Assembly (NCBI RefSeq): GCF_000829435.1
Contig: NZ_JXRP01000019.1
Location: forward strand, 248,001-312,000
Length of the DNA: 64,000 nt
Direction of reading: 5' to 3'
From: Jeotgalibacillus soli
Lineage (GTDB): Bacteria; Bacillota; Bacilli; Bacillales; Jeotgalibacillaceae
The notes under the pieces were generated by a model. It ran no database searches and was not told the DNA's origin. It saw only the letters and a list, made by a program, of their open reading frames with translations. Positions within the stretch are counted from its first letter, which is position 1. Each line of letters opens with the position of its first letter. This document shows, one piece after another, positions 18,272 through 26,391 of the stretch. The translations under genes were made by a program, and so were the position numbers.

Positions 18272-19906
18272 TTGGCACATTCTATTTTCTTTCAGCAATC
18301 AAACTGGCCGCTTGATTTTTTGCAATGGGTGCAATCTGAAGAAAGACGATTTGATCGAGAACTTTTAACAAATTCCATTCTCGAGAAAAAAAAACGGACT
18401 TCATTAAACGCCAAATCCCTTCACTGCTTACGGGAATTACCTCATCTAAACCTGCATCCACACCAAATGGAAGCAGCCAACAAAGTAATTTTCGAGCTCG
18501 GAGGGAGGGCTCTTCTTGCTGACGAGGTTGGACTAGGAAAGACCATTGAAGCGGGGGTAATCTTGAAAGAATATATTTATAGGGGCCTTGTTTCATCAGC
18601 GCTTATCCTTGTACCCTCATCACTTGCAGGACAATGGCAGCAAGAACTGGCAAAGCATTTTGGGCTTCAATCGATTATTCACAAAGGAAAAAAAGAATGG
18701 AGAAAAGCACCAATTATCATTGCCACAATTGATTTATTAAAACGTCCTCCTCTAAGAGAAGAAATTGAAAAACATCACTATGATTTAGTCATTGTTGATG
18801 AAGCGCATAAGCTGACAAATCCTAAAACGTTAAACCATCAATTTATTCAATCACTCTCAAAAACCTATTGTCTATTTTTAACCGCTACACCCATTCAAAA
18901 TCGTTCAGAGGATCTCTTCCACCTTGCTACATTACTTCGTCCTGGATTGCTCGGAACGCAAGGGGAGTATAAAGAAAATTGCCAATCCGAGGAAGGGAAA
19001 AATAGGATTATTCCTCTCATTGATCAGTTTATGATACGTACAAGACGGAAGGAAACCTCTATCGCCTGGACGAAAAGAACGATTCATATTGACTGGATTG
19101 AACAGCTTCCTTATGAACGCGAGCTATACGAGGCTGTTGAACGTTACTATAATGATCAGAGAAGCAGCAACCAGCATGCTTTTTCTCATATTACTTTGTT
19201 AAAGCAGGGCTGCAGTTCAACTATCGCGCTATTAAAAGCACTTGGCCGTCCGGAAAATAAAGAATGGAGCTCAAGCTTAGGGGTTAATTTAGACGTAACA
19301 CCTGACCAGCTCGTAACTGCAAAAGCAAAGCGCATTCTATCCTTTGTACAAAATACGGATGAAAAAGTGATCGTCTTTACACAATATCGGGCCACTCAAC
19401 TTTACCTGAGCTGGTACTTAAAGCAGCACAACATCACATCAGTTCCGTTTCGAGGTGGGTTTAAAAAAGGAAAAAAACAGTGGATGACAGACCTATTTAA
19501 ACAGAAGGCGCAGGTATTAATTGCTACTGAAGCAGGATCAGAAGGCCTTAACCTGCAATTTTGCCGTTATATGATACATGCTGACATTCCATGGAACCCG
19601 ATGAAGCTGGAGCAACGGATTGGCCGAATTCATCGAATTGGACAAGAAAAGAATGTCGAGGTCTATTACTTGTTAAATCGAAATAGCATTGAGGAACGGA
19701 TTTGGGCAGTCTTACAAGAAAAAGTTTCTTTATTTCAATATATTATTGGTGAGCATGAAGATCTGCTCGCCTCTACTACAAAAAAAGAACTGGACCGCTA
19801 CTTGGAGGATGCATTTGTTTATTCAAGATCTGAACAAGAAATGAGATTGAAGCTTCAGCATTTAGAAAGCTTTTATCATTCAACTGCTACGAAGGGAGAG
19901 GCCTAA
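18272..19906 (+). CDS. yqhH: SNF2-family DEAD/DEAH helicase YqhH
   Basis: About 544 residues, close to B. subtilis YqhH. Motifs in order: Walker A LADEVGLGKTIEAG (near 80), VDEAHK (near 185), TATPIQN, then the C-terminal helicase lobe with ATEAGSEGLNLQ and the arginine-finger motif RIGRIHRIGQ. A RapA/HepA-like ATPase; the target is unknown. TTG at 18272 is preferred (AGGAG eight bases upstream) over the upstream TTG at 18239. Stop overlaps the yqhG start by one base. Confidence 0.92.
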   Translation: MAHSIFFQQSNWPLDFLQWVQSEERRFDRELLTNSILEKKKRTSLNAKSLHCLRELPHLNLHPHQMEAANKVIFELGGRALLADEVGLGKTIEAGVILKEYIYRGLVSSALILVPSSLAGQWQQELAKHFGLQSIIHKGKKEWRKAPIIIATIDLLKRPPLREEIEKHHYDLVIVDEAHKLTNPKTLNHQFIQSLSKTYCLFLTATPIQNRSEDLFHLATLLRPGLLGTQGEYKENCQSEEGKNRIIPLIDQFMIRTRRKETSIAWTKRTIHIDWIEQLPYERELYEAVERYYNDQRSSNQHAFSHITLLKQGCSSTIALLKALGRPENKEWSSSLGVNLDVTPDQLVTAKAKRILSFVQNTDEKVIVFTQYRATQLYLSWYLKQHNITSVPFRGGFKKGKKQWMTDLFKQKAQVLIATEAGSEGLNLQFCRYMIHADIPWNPMKLEQRIGRIHRIGQEKNVEVYYLLNRNSIEERIWAVLQEKVSLFQYIIGEHEDLLASTTKKELDRYLEDAFVYSRSEQEMRLKLQHLESFYHSTATKGEA

Positions 19907-20679
19907 TGGAAAATCAGCATCACTGGGAACTTGTTCATCGATTTTTAACAATAAAACGAGCTGAGGTTATTAAAGGAGAATCTCATTCTCATATTCGCTT
20001 AACGGAAGAGCTGGATCGGCAATTTATGAATCGGCCTTTTTACTGGCATTACCGCGATGCAATGAACCAGCCCGGAGAACCCATGTCAATCACGCTCGTG
20101 ACCCAGCCTACAGAAAACACGCAGAATCCGACCGTTATAGCATCGATGCTTGATAATACTTTTAGACAGCTAGTAGAGGCAGCGCATATGGAGGCAGGCT
20201 TTTTTAAAGCATTTGAACATGTTTCCGAACAGTCCTCAAAATCTCTTAACACCCCCTTGTACCCTTGGTTGATGATACAAGGGGTACTTACAATCGACCC
20301 TCCAGGCGCTAGTTTAAATTGGTGTGCAACTGCCATTTCATTAACAACAGGAGCCATGCGGCATGATGGTGAAAACCTCCTAGAAAACCTCATCTTAAAG
20401 CCACAGCTGCCTGATTTTCATTTTACTGTTGCTCCCGTAATTGAAAATGATCGTGCAATTGAAAAAATACTCCAACAATTTGAGGTGCAAGGCAATAAAC
20501 TTTTTACTGAAGAGATTAACCAGGCAAAAGCACGCTATAAACAACTTTCCGATACGATTGAAACAGTTGAAAACCCTGTTTGGAAGCAAGAATTAAAAGA
20601 ATACGCATCATCTCTTAAACCAAAAATAAGATTAGACAACCCTATTGGCGGCTTATTATATCTTAGAGCTCCAAATTAA
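19906..20679 (+). CDS. yqhG: YqhG family protein
   Basis: 257 residues, soluble, no known catalytic motif seen. Translationally coupled to yqhH by a TAATG overlap with GGGAGAGG as ribosome binding site. The pair is conserved in Bacillus, suggesting a joint role with the helicase, but no function is known. Ends convergent with aroK, the two stops overlapping by a few bases. Confidence 0.9.
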   Translation: MENQHHWELVHRFLTIKRAEVIKGESHSHIRLTEELDRQFMNRPFYWHYRDAMNQPGEPMSITLVTQPTENTQNPTVIASMLDNTFRQLVEAAHMEAGFFKAFEHVSEQSSKSLNTPLYPWLMIQGVLTIDPPGASLNWCATAISLTTGAMRHDGENLLENLILKPQLPDFHFTVAPVIENDRAIEKILQQFEVQGNKLFTEEINQAKARYKQLSDTIETVENPVWKQELKEYASSLKPKIRLDNPIGGLLYLRAPN

Positions 20680-21212
20680 TGCATACTGCTCGTATCTTGA
20701 TCAACGATCTTTTCGAGCGAAAGTAAAATATCTTCAATCGTAAGTTCAACTGAACGTTCAGATACAGATACAATAATATGAGCGGCATCACGATAAGCAA
20801 GATCTCGGCTATTGAATAATTCATTAAGCGATCCTTTTGATCGTGATGCCGCTACTGGCCTTGTTTGATCATGAATAATTCGCTCATATAGTTCTTCAAA
20901 CGGAGCATGTAAATAGATAACAGTACCATGTTTTTTTAACCATTCCGCGGTTTCAGGAAAATATAGAATCCCCCCTCCTGTCGCGATAATTGATGGTTCC
21001 ATCAAAGAGGTCAAGGTTGAGGATTCTTTATCACGAAAATATCGTTCCCCCCTCTCTTGAAAAATTGAAGAAATCGATTTATTTTCCTTTTCCTCAATAT
21101 GTTGATCAATATCATAATACTTTACCTCGAAACGTTCAGCTAGTTTCTCTGCAATGGTAGACTTCCCTGCTCCCATAAATCCAATCAAGTAAATCGACGA
21201 AGTAAGCGGCAT
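20676..21212 (-). CDS. aroK: Shikimate kinase
   Basis: 178 residues. Phosphorylates shikimate with ATP. P-loop GFMGAGKST (11-19), DIDQHIEEK Walker B-like Asp pair, RGERYFRDKE and ATGGGILY substrate-binding segments are present. ATG at 21212 with GGAGG seven bases upstream. It lies 22 bases after comGG on the same strand and could be read through from the comG operon. B. subtilis has a biofilm-matrix block in this position. Confidence 0.94.
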   Translation of the reverse strand: MPLTSSIYLIGFMGAGKSTIAEKLAERFEVKYYDIDQHIEEKENKSISSIFQERGERYFRDKESSTLTSLMEPSIIATGGGILYFPETAEWLKKHGTVIYLHAPFEELYERIIHDQTRPVAASRSKGSLNELFNSRDLAYRDAAHIIVSVSERSVELTIEDILLSLEKIVDQDTSSMH

Positions 21213-21234
21213 TCTAATTCCTCCTGTTATTTCG

Positions 21235-21600
21235 TTATTTGTTGTCATTATAAACGAAAGCAACAGGAGAATACGAGTGACCATGTAAATTTACTCTTAA
21301 AACAAGACGAGTAGGTTCTTCGCTTGATCGTCTAACTGTTACTTCACCATTTTGAAAGGAATAAATTTCGTCGCCATCAGCATCGTTGAGCATGTATAAA
21401 TGAATAGACAGCTCTTTCATTGCTTGCCTCTCATAGTAATCTTGAACGAGTTCATAATGACGAGTATATCCAATGCCCGTACCAGTAAGGATCGAAAGCA
21501 GGGCTAAGGCTACTGTATACATCACAAGAACTGGGAATACAACGATGCCCTTCTGAGACAGGTAAGTTCGTAACAAAGCGTGCATTTTTGACTGATCCAT
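21235..21600 (-). CDS. comGG: Competence protein ComGG
   Basis: 121 residues. Short N-terminus, then QKGIVVFPVLVMYTVALALLSIL, matching the ComGG hydrophobic segment; the rest is soluble. ComGG is a minor pseudopilin-like component of the DNA-uptake pilus. ATG at 21600 has GGAGGTGG nine bases upstream, a strong site embedded in the comGF coding sequence. Sequence conservation of ComGG is weak, so the call depends on being the last comG gene. Confidence 0.85.
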   Translation of the reverse strand: MDQSKMHALLRTYLSQKGIVVFPVLVMYTVALALLSILTGTGIGYTRHYELVQDYYERQAMKELSIHLYMLNDADGDEIYSFQNGEVTVRRSSEEPTRLVLRVNLHGHSYSPVAFVYNDNK

Positions 21601-22018
21601 CGTTTAAAACCACCTCCAGTTGAAGAATTCCTTCAATGTACGTAAAATTAAGGCTGTTTATGGCGGTTAAAAACACCTCATGACCTGTTCCATTGACCTG
21701 ACGCCTGAGTAGCGTGCGATAAGATGAAAATGTGATTCTATTTCCCTCATGATCCATCAGTATAATTCGTTGCTGCTCTACTCTTTCCAGTTCATATCTC
21801 GTAAGCTCCTGACGAAATTGAATAAGAAATAAATCCCATTCTACCGCCGCTGGCTTTTCAAGACGATCATTTGCGTTTGAAATGGTTAAAAAAATTAGAG
21901 GCATTAAGCTTGCTATAATGATTAATACAGATAGACAAAAAATCACTTCAATGAATGTGAATGCCCTCGTTTGAAGCCTGGAGACATTCTTGTTTATTTT
22001 CCCCATGATTCGCATCAT
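21452..22018 (-). CDS. comGF: Competence protein ComGF
   Basis: About 188 residues. A pseudopilin-like N-terminus (QTRAFTFIEVIFCLSVLIII) is followed by a globular domain ending like B. subtilis ComGF near residue 154. The prepilin -1 residue is Ala, not Gly. The start is uncertain: ATG codons at 22018, 22015 and 22006 lack a clear ribosome binding site and overlap comGE. The frame continues ~34 residues past the conserved end and overlaps comGG by 149 bases, which is unusual. Confidence 0.82.
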   Translation of the reverse strand: MMRIMGKINKNVSRLQTRAFTFIEVIFCLSVLIIIASLMPLIFLTISNANDRLEKPAAVEWDLFLIQFRQELTRYELERVEQQRIILMDHEGNRITFSSYRTLLRRQVNGTGHEVFLTAINSLNFTYIEGILQLEVVLNDGSVKNARFVTNLPVSEGHRCIPSSCDVYSSLSPAFDPYWYGHWIYSSL

Positions 22019-22283
22019 AATTAACGCACAGTTTACTAGACGTTTGCCAGTTGACATGATAAGTAACTCCTTCTCGCTCAATGGAAGAAAAAGATTGTAA
22101 ACCTGTATTTCGACTGATTTGCAGCTGCTCATATAGAACAGTCCACGCAGCTGCTTTTTGACGTGAATCATCTACTTTTAATAAAAAGATTTGAAGAAAG
22201 GGAAGCAGCGTCAAACATAGCATTACTACACAACTAAACCCAATAATAGATTCATATACAGCAAATCCAAATTCATTTTTCAA
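21948..22283 (-). CDS. comGE: Competence protein ComGE
   Basis: 111 residues: short leader, processing site after Gly6 (EFGFAVYESIIG with Glu near +5), membrane segment about 8-35, then a globular part with two Cys. Minor pseudopilin of the competence pilus by operon position. Overlaps comGD upstream by 11 bases. Confidence 0.85.
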   Translation of the reverse strand: MKNEFGFAVYESIIGFSCVVMLCLTLLPFLQIFLLKVDDSRQKAAAWTVLYEQLQISRNTGLQSFSSIEREGVTYHVNWQTSSKLCVNYDANHGENKQECLQASNEGIHIH

Positions 22284-22737
22284 TAAAAAAACGTCCTCTG
22301 CTTAAATAATAATGAATGGCAAATGGCTTTTCATTCACCGAGAATCTAATTACCCCAAAGGTAGATGTATTTCCATTGGGAAGAATACGAAATGACAACA
22401 ACGACCCAGCATCAAGGATACGCACAGACGCCGGCATAACCCGGCGAATGTTTATTTGGTAAGGAGCTCCAATTGAGGACCCTATATAATATTGCTGGTC
22501 GAGTATTAGAAATTGAACGTTTACATGCTGTTTATACTTGATCGCGATCAACTGAGCATAATGCAAATCTTCAATTAACTGTTTTTCAAAAGCAACTGAT
22601 TCTTCCATAACGGTTGATCGATGAATAAAATGAGACGAAATCATTATTAATATAGAGACTAGCAACAGGACAATCAGTACTTCTGCCATTGTATATCCCT
22701 TATCATTATGGAGTTTCTTTAATCGTGACATGACCAT
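22273..22737 (-). CDS. comGD: Competence pseudopilin ComGD
   Basis: 154 residues. Prepilin signature KGYTMAEVLIVLLLV close to the N-terminus: cleavage after Gly, Glu at +5, then the hydrophobic helix. Start at 22737 or the in-frame ATG two codons later; no strong ribosome binding site. Overlaps comGC by 32 bases. Processed by the ComC peptidase elsewhere in the genome. Confidence 0.9.
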   Translation of the reverse strand: MVMSRLKKLHNDKGYTMAEVLIVLLLVSILIMISSHFIHRSTVMEESVAFEKQLIEDLHYAQLIAIKYKQHVNVQFLILDQQYYIGSSIGAPYQINIRRVMPASVRILDAGSLLSFRILPNGNTSTFGVIRFSVNEKPFAIHYYLSRGRFFIEK

Positions 22738-23041
22738 CCGTATTAATCACCAATTCTCTACCATCTGGACAGGTTATTTCATTCTGGCGTAAATATCCTT
22801 GTGTTTGAAGTGTTTCAACAGAAGCCGGAACCGCATTATTCGCCATACGATAAGACTCTACCTGCCCTTGGACCATCTGTTGGAAAGCAAGACAACCCTT
22901 CGCGTTAATTTCACTGCTTTGCTGAGAAATATTTGGCAAACTGACAATTAATAATACAGAAATGACAAGCAAGACAATGACCATTTCAATTAAGGTAAAG
23001 CCTCGATTACTTTTCACCAAATTAATCATTTTACGTATCAT
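22706..23041 (-). CDS. comGC: Major competence pseudopilin ComGC
   Basis: 111 residues. Clear type IV prepilin motif: Gly14 | FTLIE with Glu19, followed by a ~20-residue hydrophobic helix; two later Cys (in KGCLAF and ITCPDG) match the intramolecular disulfide known for ComGC. Major subunit of the transformation pilus. ATG with AGGAGGG upstream, 11 bases after comGB. Confidence 0.95.
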   Translation of the reverse strand: MIRKMINLVKSNRGFTLIEMVIVLLVISVLLIVSLPNISQQSSEINAKGCLAFQQMVQGQVESYRMANNAVPASVETLQTQGYLRQNEITCPDGRELVINTDGHVTIKETP

Positions 23042-23052
23042 TATTAACCCTC

Positions 23053-24081
23053 CTATAAAGATTGCATTAGATTAAACATTGGAAATAAAATAATGAGATA
23101 GGTGCCTATTATGGCTACACCTAGGAATAAAAAGATTGTTGGTTGTATAAAAGAAAATAGTCGTAGTGTTTTTTCTTCAATCGATGCTAAACAATAGCGG
23201 CTATAAAATTGCCATTCATCCTCAAGCTGTCCATTACTTTCTCCATGCTGGGTAATTCTTTTTAGCTCTTCTGTAAAGTATGGAAACTGTAAGACAGTTG
23301 CATATATACTTTGTCCTCGTCGTAATTCATCTGCCATAAAATGCGCCATATCGTGGTAAAGTTCCCTATAAGGCTGTGACATGAATGTAGTCAGCATCGC
23401 TTGGATTGACATACCTCCTTTTAATAAATAAGAGGCTTCTCTTGAAAATACATAACTGTGATAATGCTTCACGTAATATCCAATACCAGGAAGTTTGGCA
23501 AGTGTAGACCATTTTTCATGAGGGTCAAGCTTGCGAAGGATCAAAACTGCTGTAGAAAAAATAGCAAAAGAAATCCCCAAGATGATGAGAAGCATAAACG
23601 GAAGCTGATGGAGGATCGAACTAATAATGGAGATTATGCCTGTGGAGGTCTGACCGACAGAAGCATATAACGATGAAAACCGCGGCAGCAAATAAACATT
23701 TAATATTACTACAATCACAATAAACAACAGAAATAAGAAAAGGGGATAATGCAACAGTTGGATAAAACGCTTTGTTTCCCTTCTCTGCTGTTCAAGAAGA
23801 CTTGATGTTTCAATCAACGTGTCCTCAAGATTCCCATGACGTTCTGCAAAATAAATGTGCAGGCAAACAAATGATGGAAAGCCAAGCTTTTGTAAACAAT
23901 CACTCAATGCATGTCCATTCAGCAGATCATCCACCATATTCTGATGTGTTGAAGTCAAATTCTTTTTTTGATTTAACAAAAGAAATTCAATAGAATCTTT
24001 TAATGGATAACCATTTGATTTCAGTTCACCAAGTCGTTTTAGAAAGGTAGCTTGCTCCGAGCGGTGTATCGTCGACTTCAT
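23053..24081 (-). CDS. comGB: Competence protein ComGB (GspF/PilC-like)
   Basis: About 342 residues with the type II secretion F-domain layout: two homologous halves, each a helical domain followed by hydrophobic segments (near 140-165, 185-210 and 315-340). Polytopic platform protein of the competence pilus. Start is placed at ATG 24081; the frame is open further upstream inside comGA, so 24117 is possible. Overlaps the comGA 3' end. Confidence 0.92.
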   Translation of the reverse strand: MKSTIHRSEQATFLKRLGELKSNGYPLKDSIEFLLLNQKKNLTSTHQNMVDDLLNGHALSDCLQKLGFPSFVCLHIYFAERHGNLEDTLIETSSLLEQQRRETKRFIQLLHYPLFLFLLFIVIVVILNVYLLPRFSSLYASVGQTSTGIISIISSILHQLPFMLLIILGISFAIFSTAVLILRKLDPHEKWSTLAKLPGIGYYVKHYHSYVFSREASYLLKGGMSIQAMLTTFMSQPYRELYHDMAHFMADELRRGQSIYATVLQFPYFTEELKRITQHGESNGQLEDEWQFYSRYCLASIEEKTLRLFSFIQPTIFLFLGVAIIGTYLIILFPMFNLMQSL

Positions 24082-25105
24082 TTGCCATCCAGCGATCATA
24101 CTCTTTTTCAGAAACATAGCCGAGCGCCACCCCCTTTCTCATTAACTGTTTTAATGAAGGAGTGGGATGACCGGGGCTTTTTTCTTTCAAAATATCCTGA
24201 AGTTCTTTTCCGCTGATCATCTCGAATACAGATGCGCGAGCACCTAAATTCTCATTGGGTATTACTTGATTAATTTTAACGAGACGCTGAGCTGTAACAC
24301 CAATTAGCGTCTGATTCAGTTCCTGTAGTGAGACTCCTAGCTCGTGCATACGATAGATGGCTCCTTTTGCATTTCTGGCATGAAGAGTAGATAACACTAA
24401 ATGTCCGCTCAATGCTGCTCGGGCAGCTATTTTGGCAGTCTCAGCATCACGAATTTCACCGACGATAATCATATCTGGATCATGACGGAGCACTGCACGC
24501 AGGCCGGACGCATAGGTGATCCCTGCTCTTTCGTTTATTTGAACCTGCAAAATATGATCTTGCTTTCTTTCAATAGGATCTTCTAAAGTGATGATATTTC
24601 GATTGAGGGTTGTAGAACAGTAGTGGACAAGTGAGTAAAGAGTTGTGGTTTTACCGCTGCCAGTTGGACCAGTAAACAACAGCAGCCCGTGGGAGTGATG
24701 AACAAGAGACAGTAGCCGTTTTGCTGAATTTGAGAACATAGATAGCTTTTCGATTGGGATTGACAATGATTGTGGGAGTAAACGAAGCACGAGGCTTTCT
24801 GTAAACGATGAAGCGGGTAAGGTTGAGATACGAAGCGATAAAACACAGTCTTCAATGAAGTGTTCAAAAGAGCCGCTTTGTGGTTTTCTTTTTTCTCCAA
24901 TATCCAGCGAGGCTTTAAATTTAAAATGTGAGATTAACCTTTCTCCTGAACTATTTGGTAATGATCGATGAAGAACAAGCTCGCCTTGAATGCGAAATTG
25001 AATGATCATCTCCTCTCCTCTTGGTAATAAATGAATATCAGAACAGCTTTGTCTGTATGCTTCCGCGAGAAGCTTATTGGCAAAATGCTCAGCACCGAAT
25101 GACAT
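24026..25105 (-). CDS. comGA: Competence ATPase ComGA
   Basis: 359 residues, family length 356. Pilus-assembly traffic ATPase: Walker A GPTGSGKTTTLYSL (near 135), Asp box, Walker B GEIRDAETAKIAARAALSGH, and His box LSTLHARNA. Drives pseudopilus assembly during DNA uptake. ATG at 25105 has AGGAAGGTGA eight bases upstream. The leader (25106-25200) contains an A/T-tract that could be a ComK site, but I could not place a clean AAAA-N5-TTTT pair. Confidence 0.95.
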   Translation of the reverse strand: MSFGAEHFANKLLAEAYRQSCSDIHLLPRGEEMIIQFRIQGELVLHRSLPNSSGERLISHFKFKASLDIGEKRKPQSGSFEHFIEDCVLSLRISTLPASSFTESLVLRLLPQSLSIPIEKLSMFSNSAKRLLSLVHHSHGLLLFTGPTGSGKTTTLYSLVHYCSTTLNRNIITLEDPIERKQDHILQVQINERAGITYASGLRAVLRHDPDMIIVGEIRDAETAKIAARAALSGHLVLSTLHARNAKGAIYRMHELGVSLQELNQTLIGVTAQRLVKINQVIPNENLGARASVFEMISGKELQDILKEKSPGHPTPSLKQLMRKGVALGYVSEKEYDRWMANEVDDTPLGASYLSKTTW

Positions 25106-25203
25106 GAGTGAATTCACCTTCCTTTTTTCTCCCACGTTACTATAATTCTACATCACGGAATGAATTCCTTCTACAAATTTAAAAATTTTTTAAACAAAAT
25201 AAA

Positions 25204-25224
25204 AGAAAGGCGAATTGCCTTTCT
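25204..25224 (-). terminator. Terminator after mgsR
   Basis: AGAAAGGC/GCCTTTCT stem with AATTC loop, followed by TTTATTTT on the minus strand; its 5' arm overlaps the mgsR stop codon. Confidence 0.88.
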
Positions 25225-25603
25225 AGCTTGAGAGCTTAAATATTTTCTTTTTGCTTGATAAGCTTCTGAGCCCTTCTAGATTATAGCCTACAACCAGCTT
25301 GTGACCATCTGTTAAAATCGGTCTCTTTAAAAGCTTTGGCTCCTGAATGATAAGATTAACAACTTCGGATAGTGATAAATCATTTACGTCCTGTTTAAGA
25401 TTTTTAAAGGATTGACTCCTTGTAGCTAACAATTCATCCAGGCCTTCTGTTGTCATCGACAATAAATGAAAAAGTTCTTCAAGAGTTGGTGTTTCACGGA
25501 ATAAATGACGTTCTACAAAATCAACTTCATTTGTCTTTAACCATTTTTTTGTCTTGCGGCACGATGTACAGCTCGGATAAGTAAAGAAAATCAATTCGTC
25601 CAT
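25223..25603 (-). CDS. mgsR: Spx/ArsC-family regulator MgsR
   Basis: 126 residues, the same as B. subtilis MgsR (YqgZ), and at the same place beside comGA. Thioredoxin-like ArsC/Spx fold with redox-switch CxxC at Cys12 and Cys15 (SCTSCRK) and the RPILTDG turn near residue 95. Spx-type proteins bind the RNA polymerase alpha subunit; MgsR controls a subset of the general stress response in B. subtilis. ATG with AAAGGAGG upstream. No canonical sigma-B promoter (GTTT...GGGTAT) was found upstream. Confidence 0.9.
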   Translation of the reverse strand: MDELIFFTYPSCTSCRKTKKWLKTNEVDFVERHLFRETPTLEELFHLLSMTTEGLDELLATRSQSFKNLKQDVNDLSLSEVVNLIIQEPKLLKRPILTDGHKLVVGYNLEGLRSLSSKKKIFKLSS

Positions 25604-25908
25604 AATTCATCCTCCTTTAAGGTAGTCATGGTTTTTTATAACCTTTTTATCATTCTGTAAGCTTTTTGTACAACTTATTATCAATATTGTATATCACTTG
25701 TATAATGTTTGTACATTTTTAAACAACAGTTTATTTGTAATTTTTAGAACGGGTCCATTTGCATTTAGATATGTCAGTTATGGAGACGATAAAAACCTAT
25801 TAAATATCACGTAATCGTCACATTCAAAAGTTAATGTGTTATTTACATTCTAAGGTGGTATCCTATATAATAGGTTCGATGGATTGATCGTATAAAGGAG
25901 GGATATGG
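25604..25908. promoter_or_regulatory. Divergent mgsR / yqgY intergenic region
   Basis: About 305 bases holding promoters for both genes. For yqgY: TTTACA (25842-25847), 18-base spacer, TATAAT (25866-25871), then an AAGGAGG site. Between them, on the plus strand, the hexamer TTGTA(T/C) recurs three times at exactly 11-base steps (25687, 25698, 25709), a pattern like OmpR/PhoP-family operators. A mgsR promoter is not clear. Confidence 0.6.
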
Positions 25909-26154
25909 ATGGACAAAATGTATAGAGTCATGGGCTTTTGGACTGGAATTTTTTCTGTTATGTTCTATCTTGGAGACATGCCTAAGACTTCATTGCTTTT
26001 CCTTGCCCAGACAGGGTTTTTCATCCTATTGGGGTATTTGAAATTATCAGAGCGTATGTATGTATATGTTTTCTTCGTATACTTGACTCTCTTCTTCGCA
26101 GGCTTTACATATTGGACAACCTTTATGATGACGCCTGGAGGCAATGCACATTAA
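25909..26154 (+). CDS. yqgY: DUF2626 family protein YqgY
   Basis: 81 residues, the family size, with three hydrophobic segments and the conserved C-terminal TYWTTFMMTPGG. Function unknown. Strong promoter, AAGGAGG ribosome binding site and a terminator directly after it, so a highly defined single-gene unit. Confidence 0.92.
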   Translation: MDKMYRVMGFWTGIFSVMFYLGDMPKTSLLFLAQTGFFILLGYLKLSERMYVYVFFVYLTLFFAGFTYWTTFMMTPGGNAH

Positions 26155-26160
26155 TACATA

Positions 26161-26193
26161 AAAACCCCTCTGGATCCCTTCCAGGGGGTTTTT
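26161..26193 (+). terminator. Terminator after yqgY
   Basis: AAACCCC-CTGGA pairs with TCCAGGGGG and ends in TTTTT, six bases after the yqgY stop. Confidence 0.88.
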
Positions 26194-26205
26194 AAATGGA
26201 TACTA

Positions 26206-26345
26206 ACCTGTTTGTTGTTTTCCGCTTCAGACGCTCGCTTTCCGGGGGAGGTCCGACGCCCCTCGGCGCTTTGCGCCCATGCGGTCTCCCTTTGACTCGC
26301 TTATCCCCCAATAGTCTCGTGCCTTACACTCCAATCAACATAGTG
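26206..26345. repeat. Degenerate Bacillus palindromic repeat, copy 1
   Basis: A locally GC-rich block in AT-rich surroundings reads TTTTCCGCTTCAGACGCTCG, then CCGGGGGAGG, CTCGGCGCTTTGCGCC, GCGGTCTCCC and ends TCAACATAGTG. Segment order matches the reverse complement of the element at 49840-49979 and, from memory, a family common in Bacillus intergenic regions. No coding potential on a sensible start. Terminal repeats are eroded here. Confidence 0.65.
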
Positions 26346-26391
26346 CCAAAATCAGCAACGATCTTTAACTATAGCAATTGGATTAAAAAAG

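Noticed and set aside
25106-25200. Possible ComK box upstream of comGA
   Set aside because: The A/T tracts do not form two AAAA-N5-TTTT half-sites at a recognised spacing; too weak to annotate.
25604-25760. Sigma-B promoter for mgsR
   Set aside because: B. subtilis mgsR is sigma-B controlled, but no GTTT plus GGGTAT pair with suitable spacing is present.
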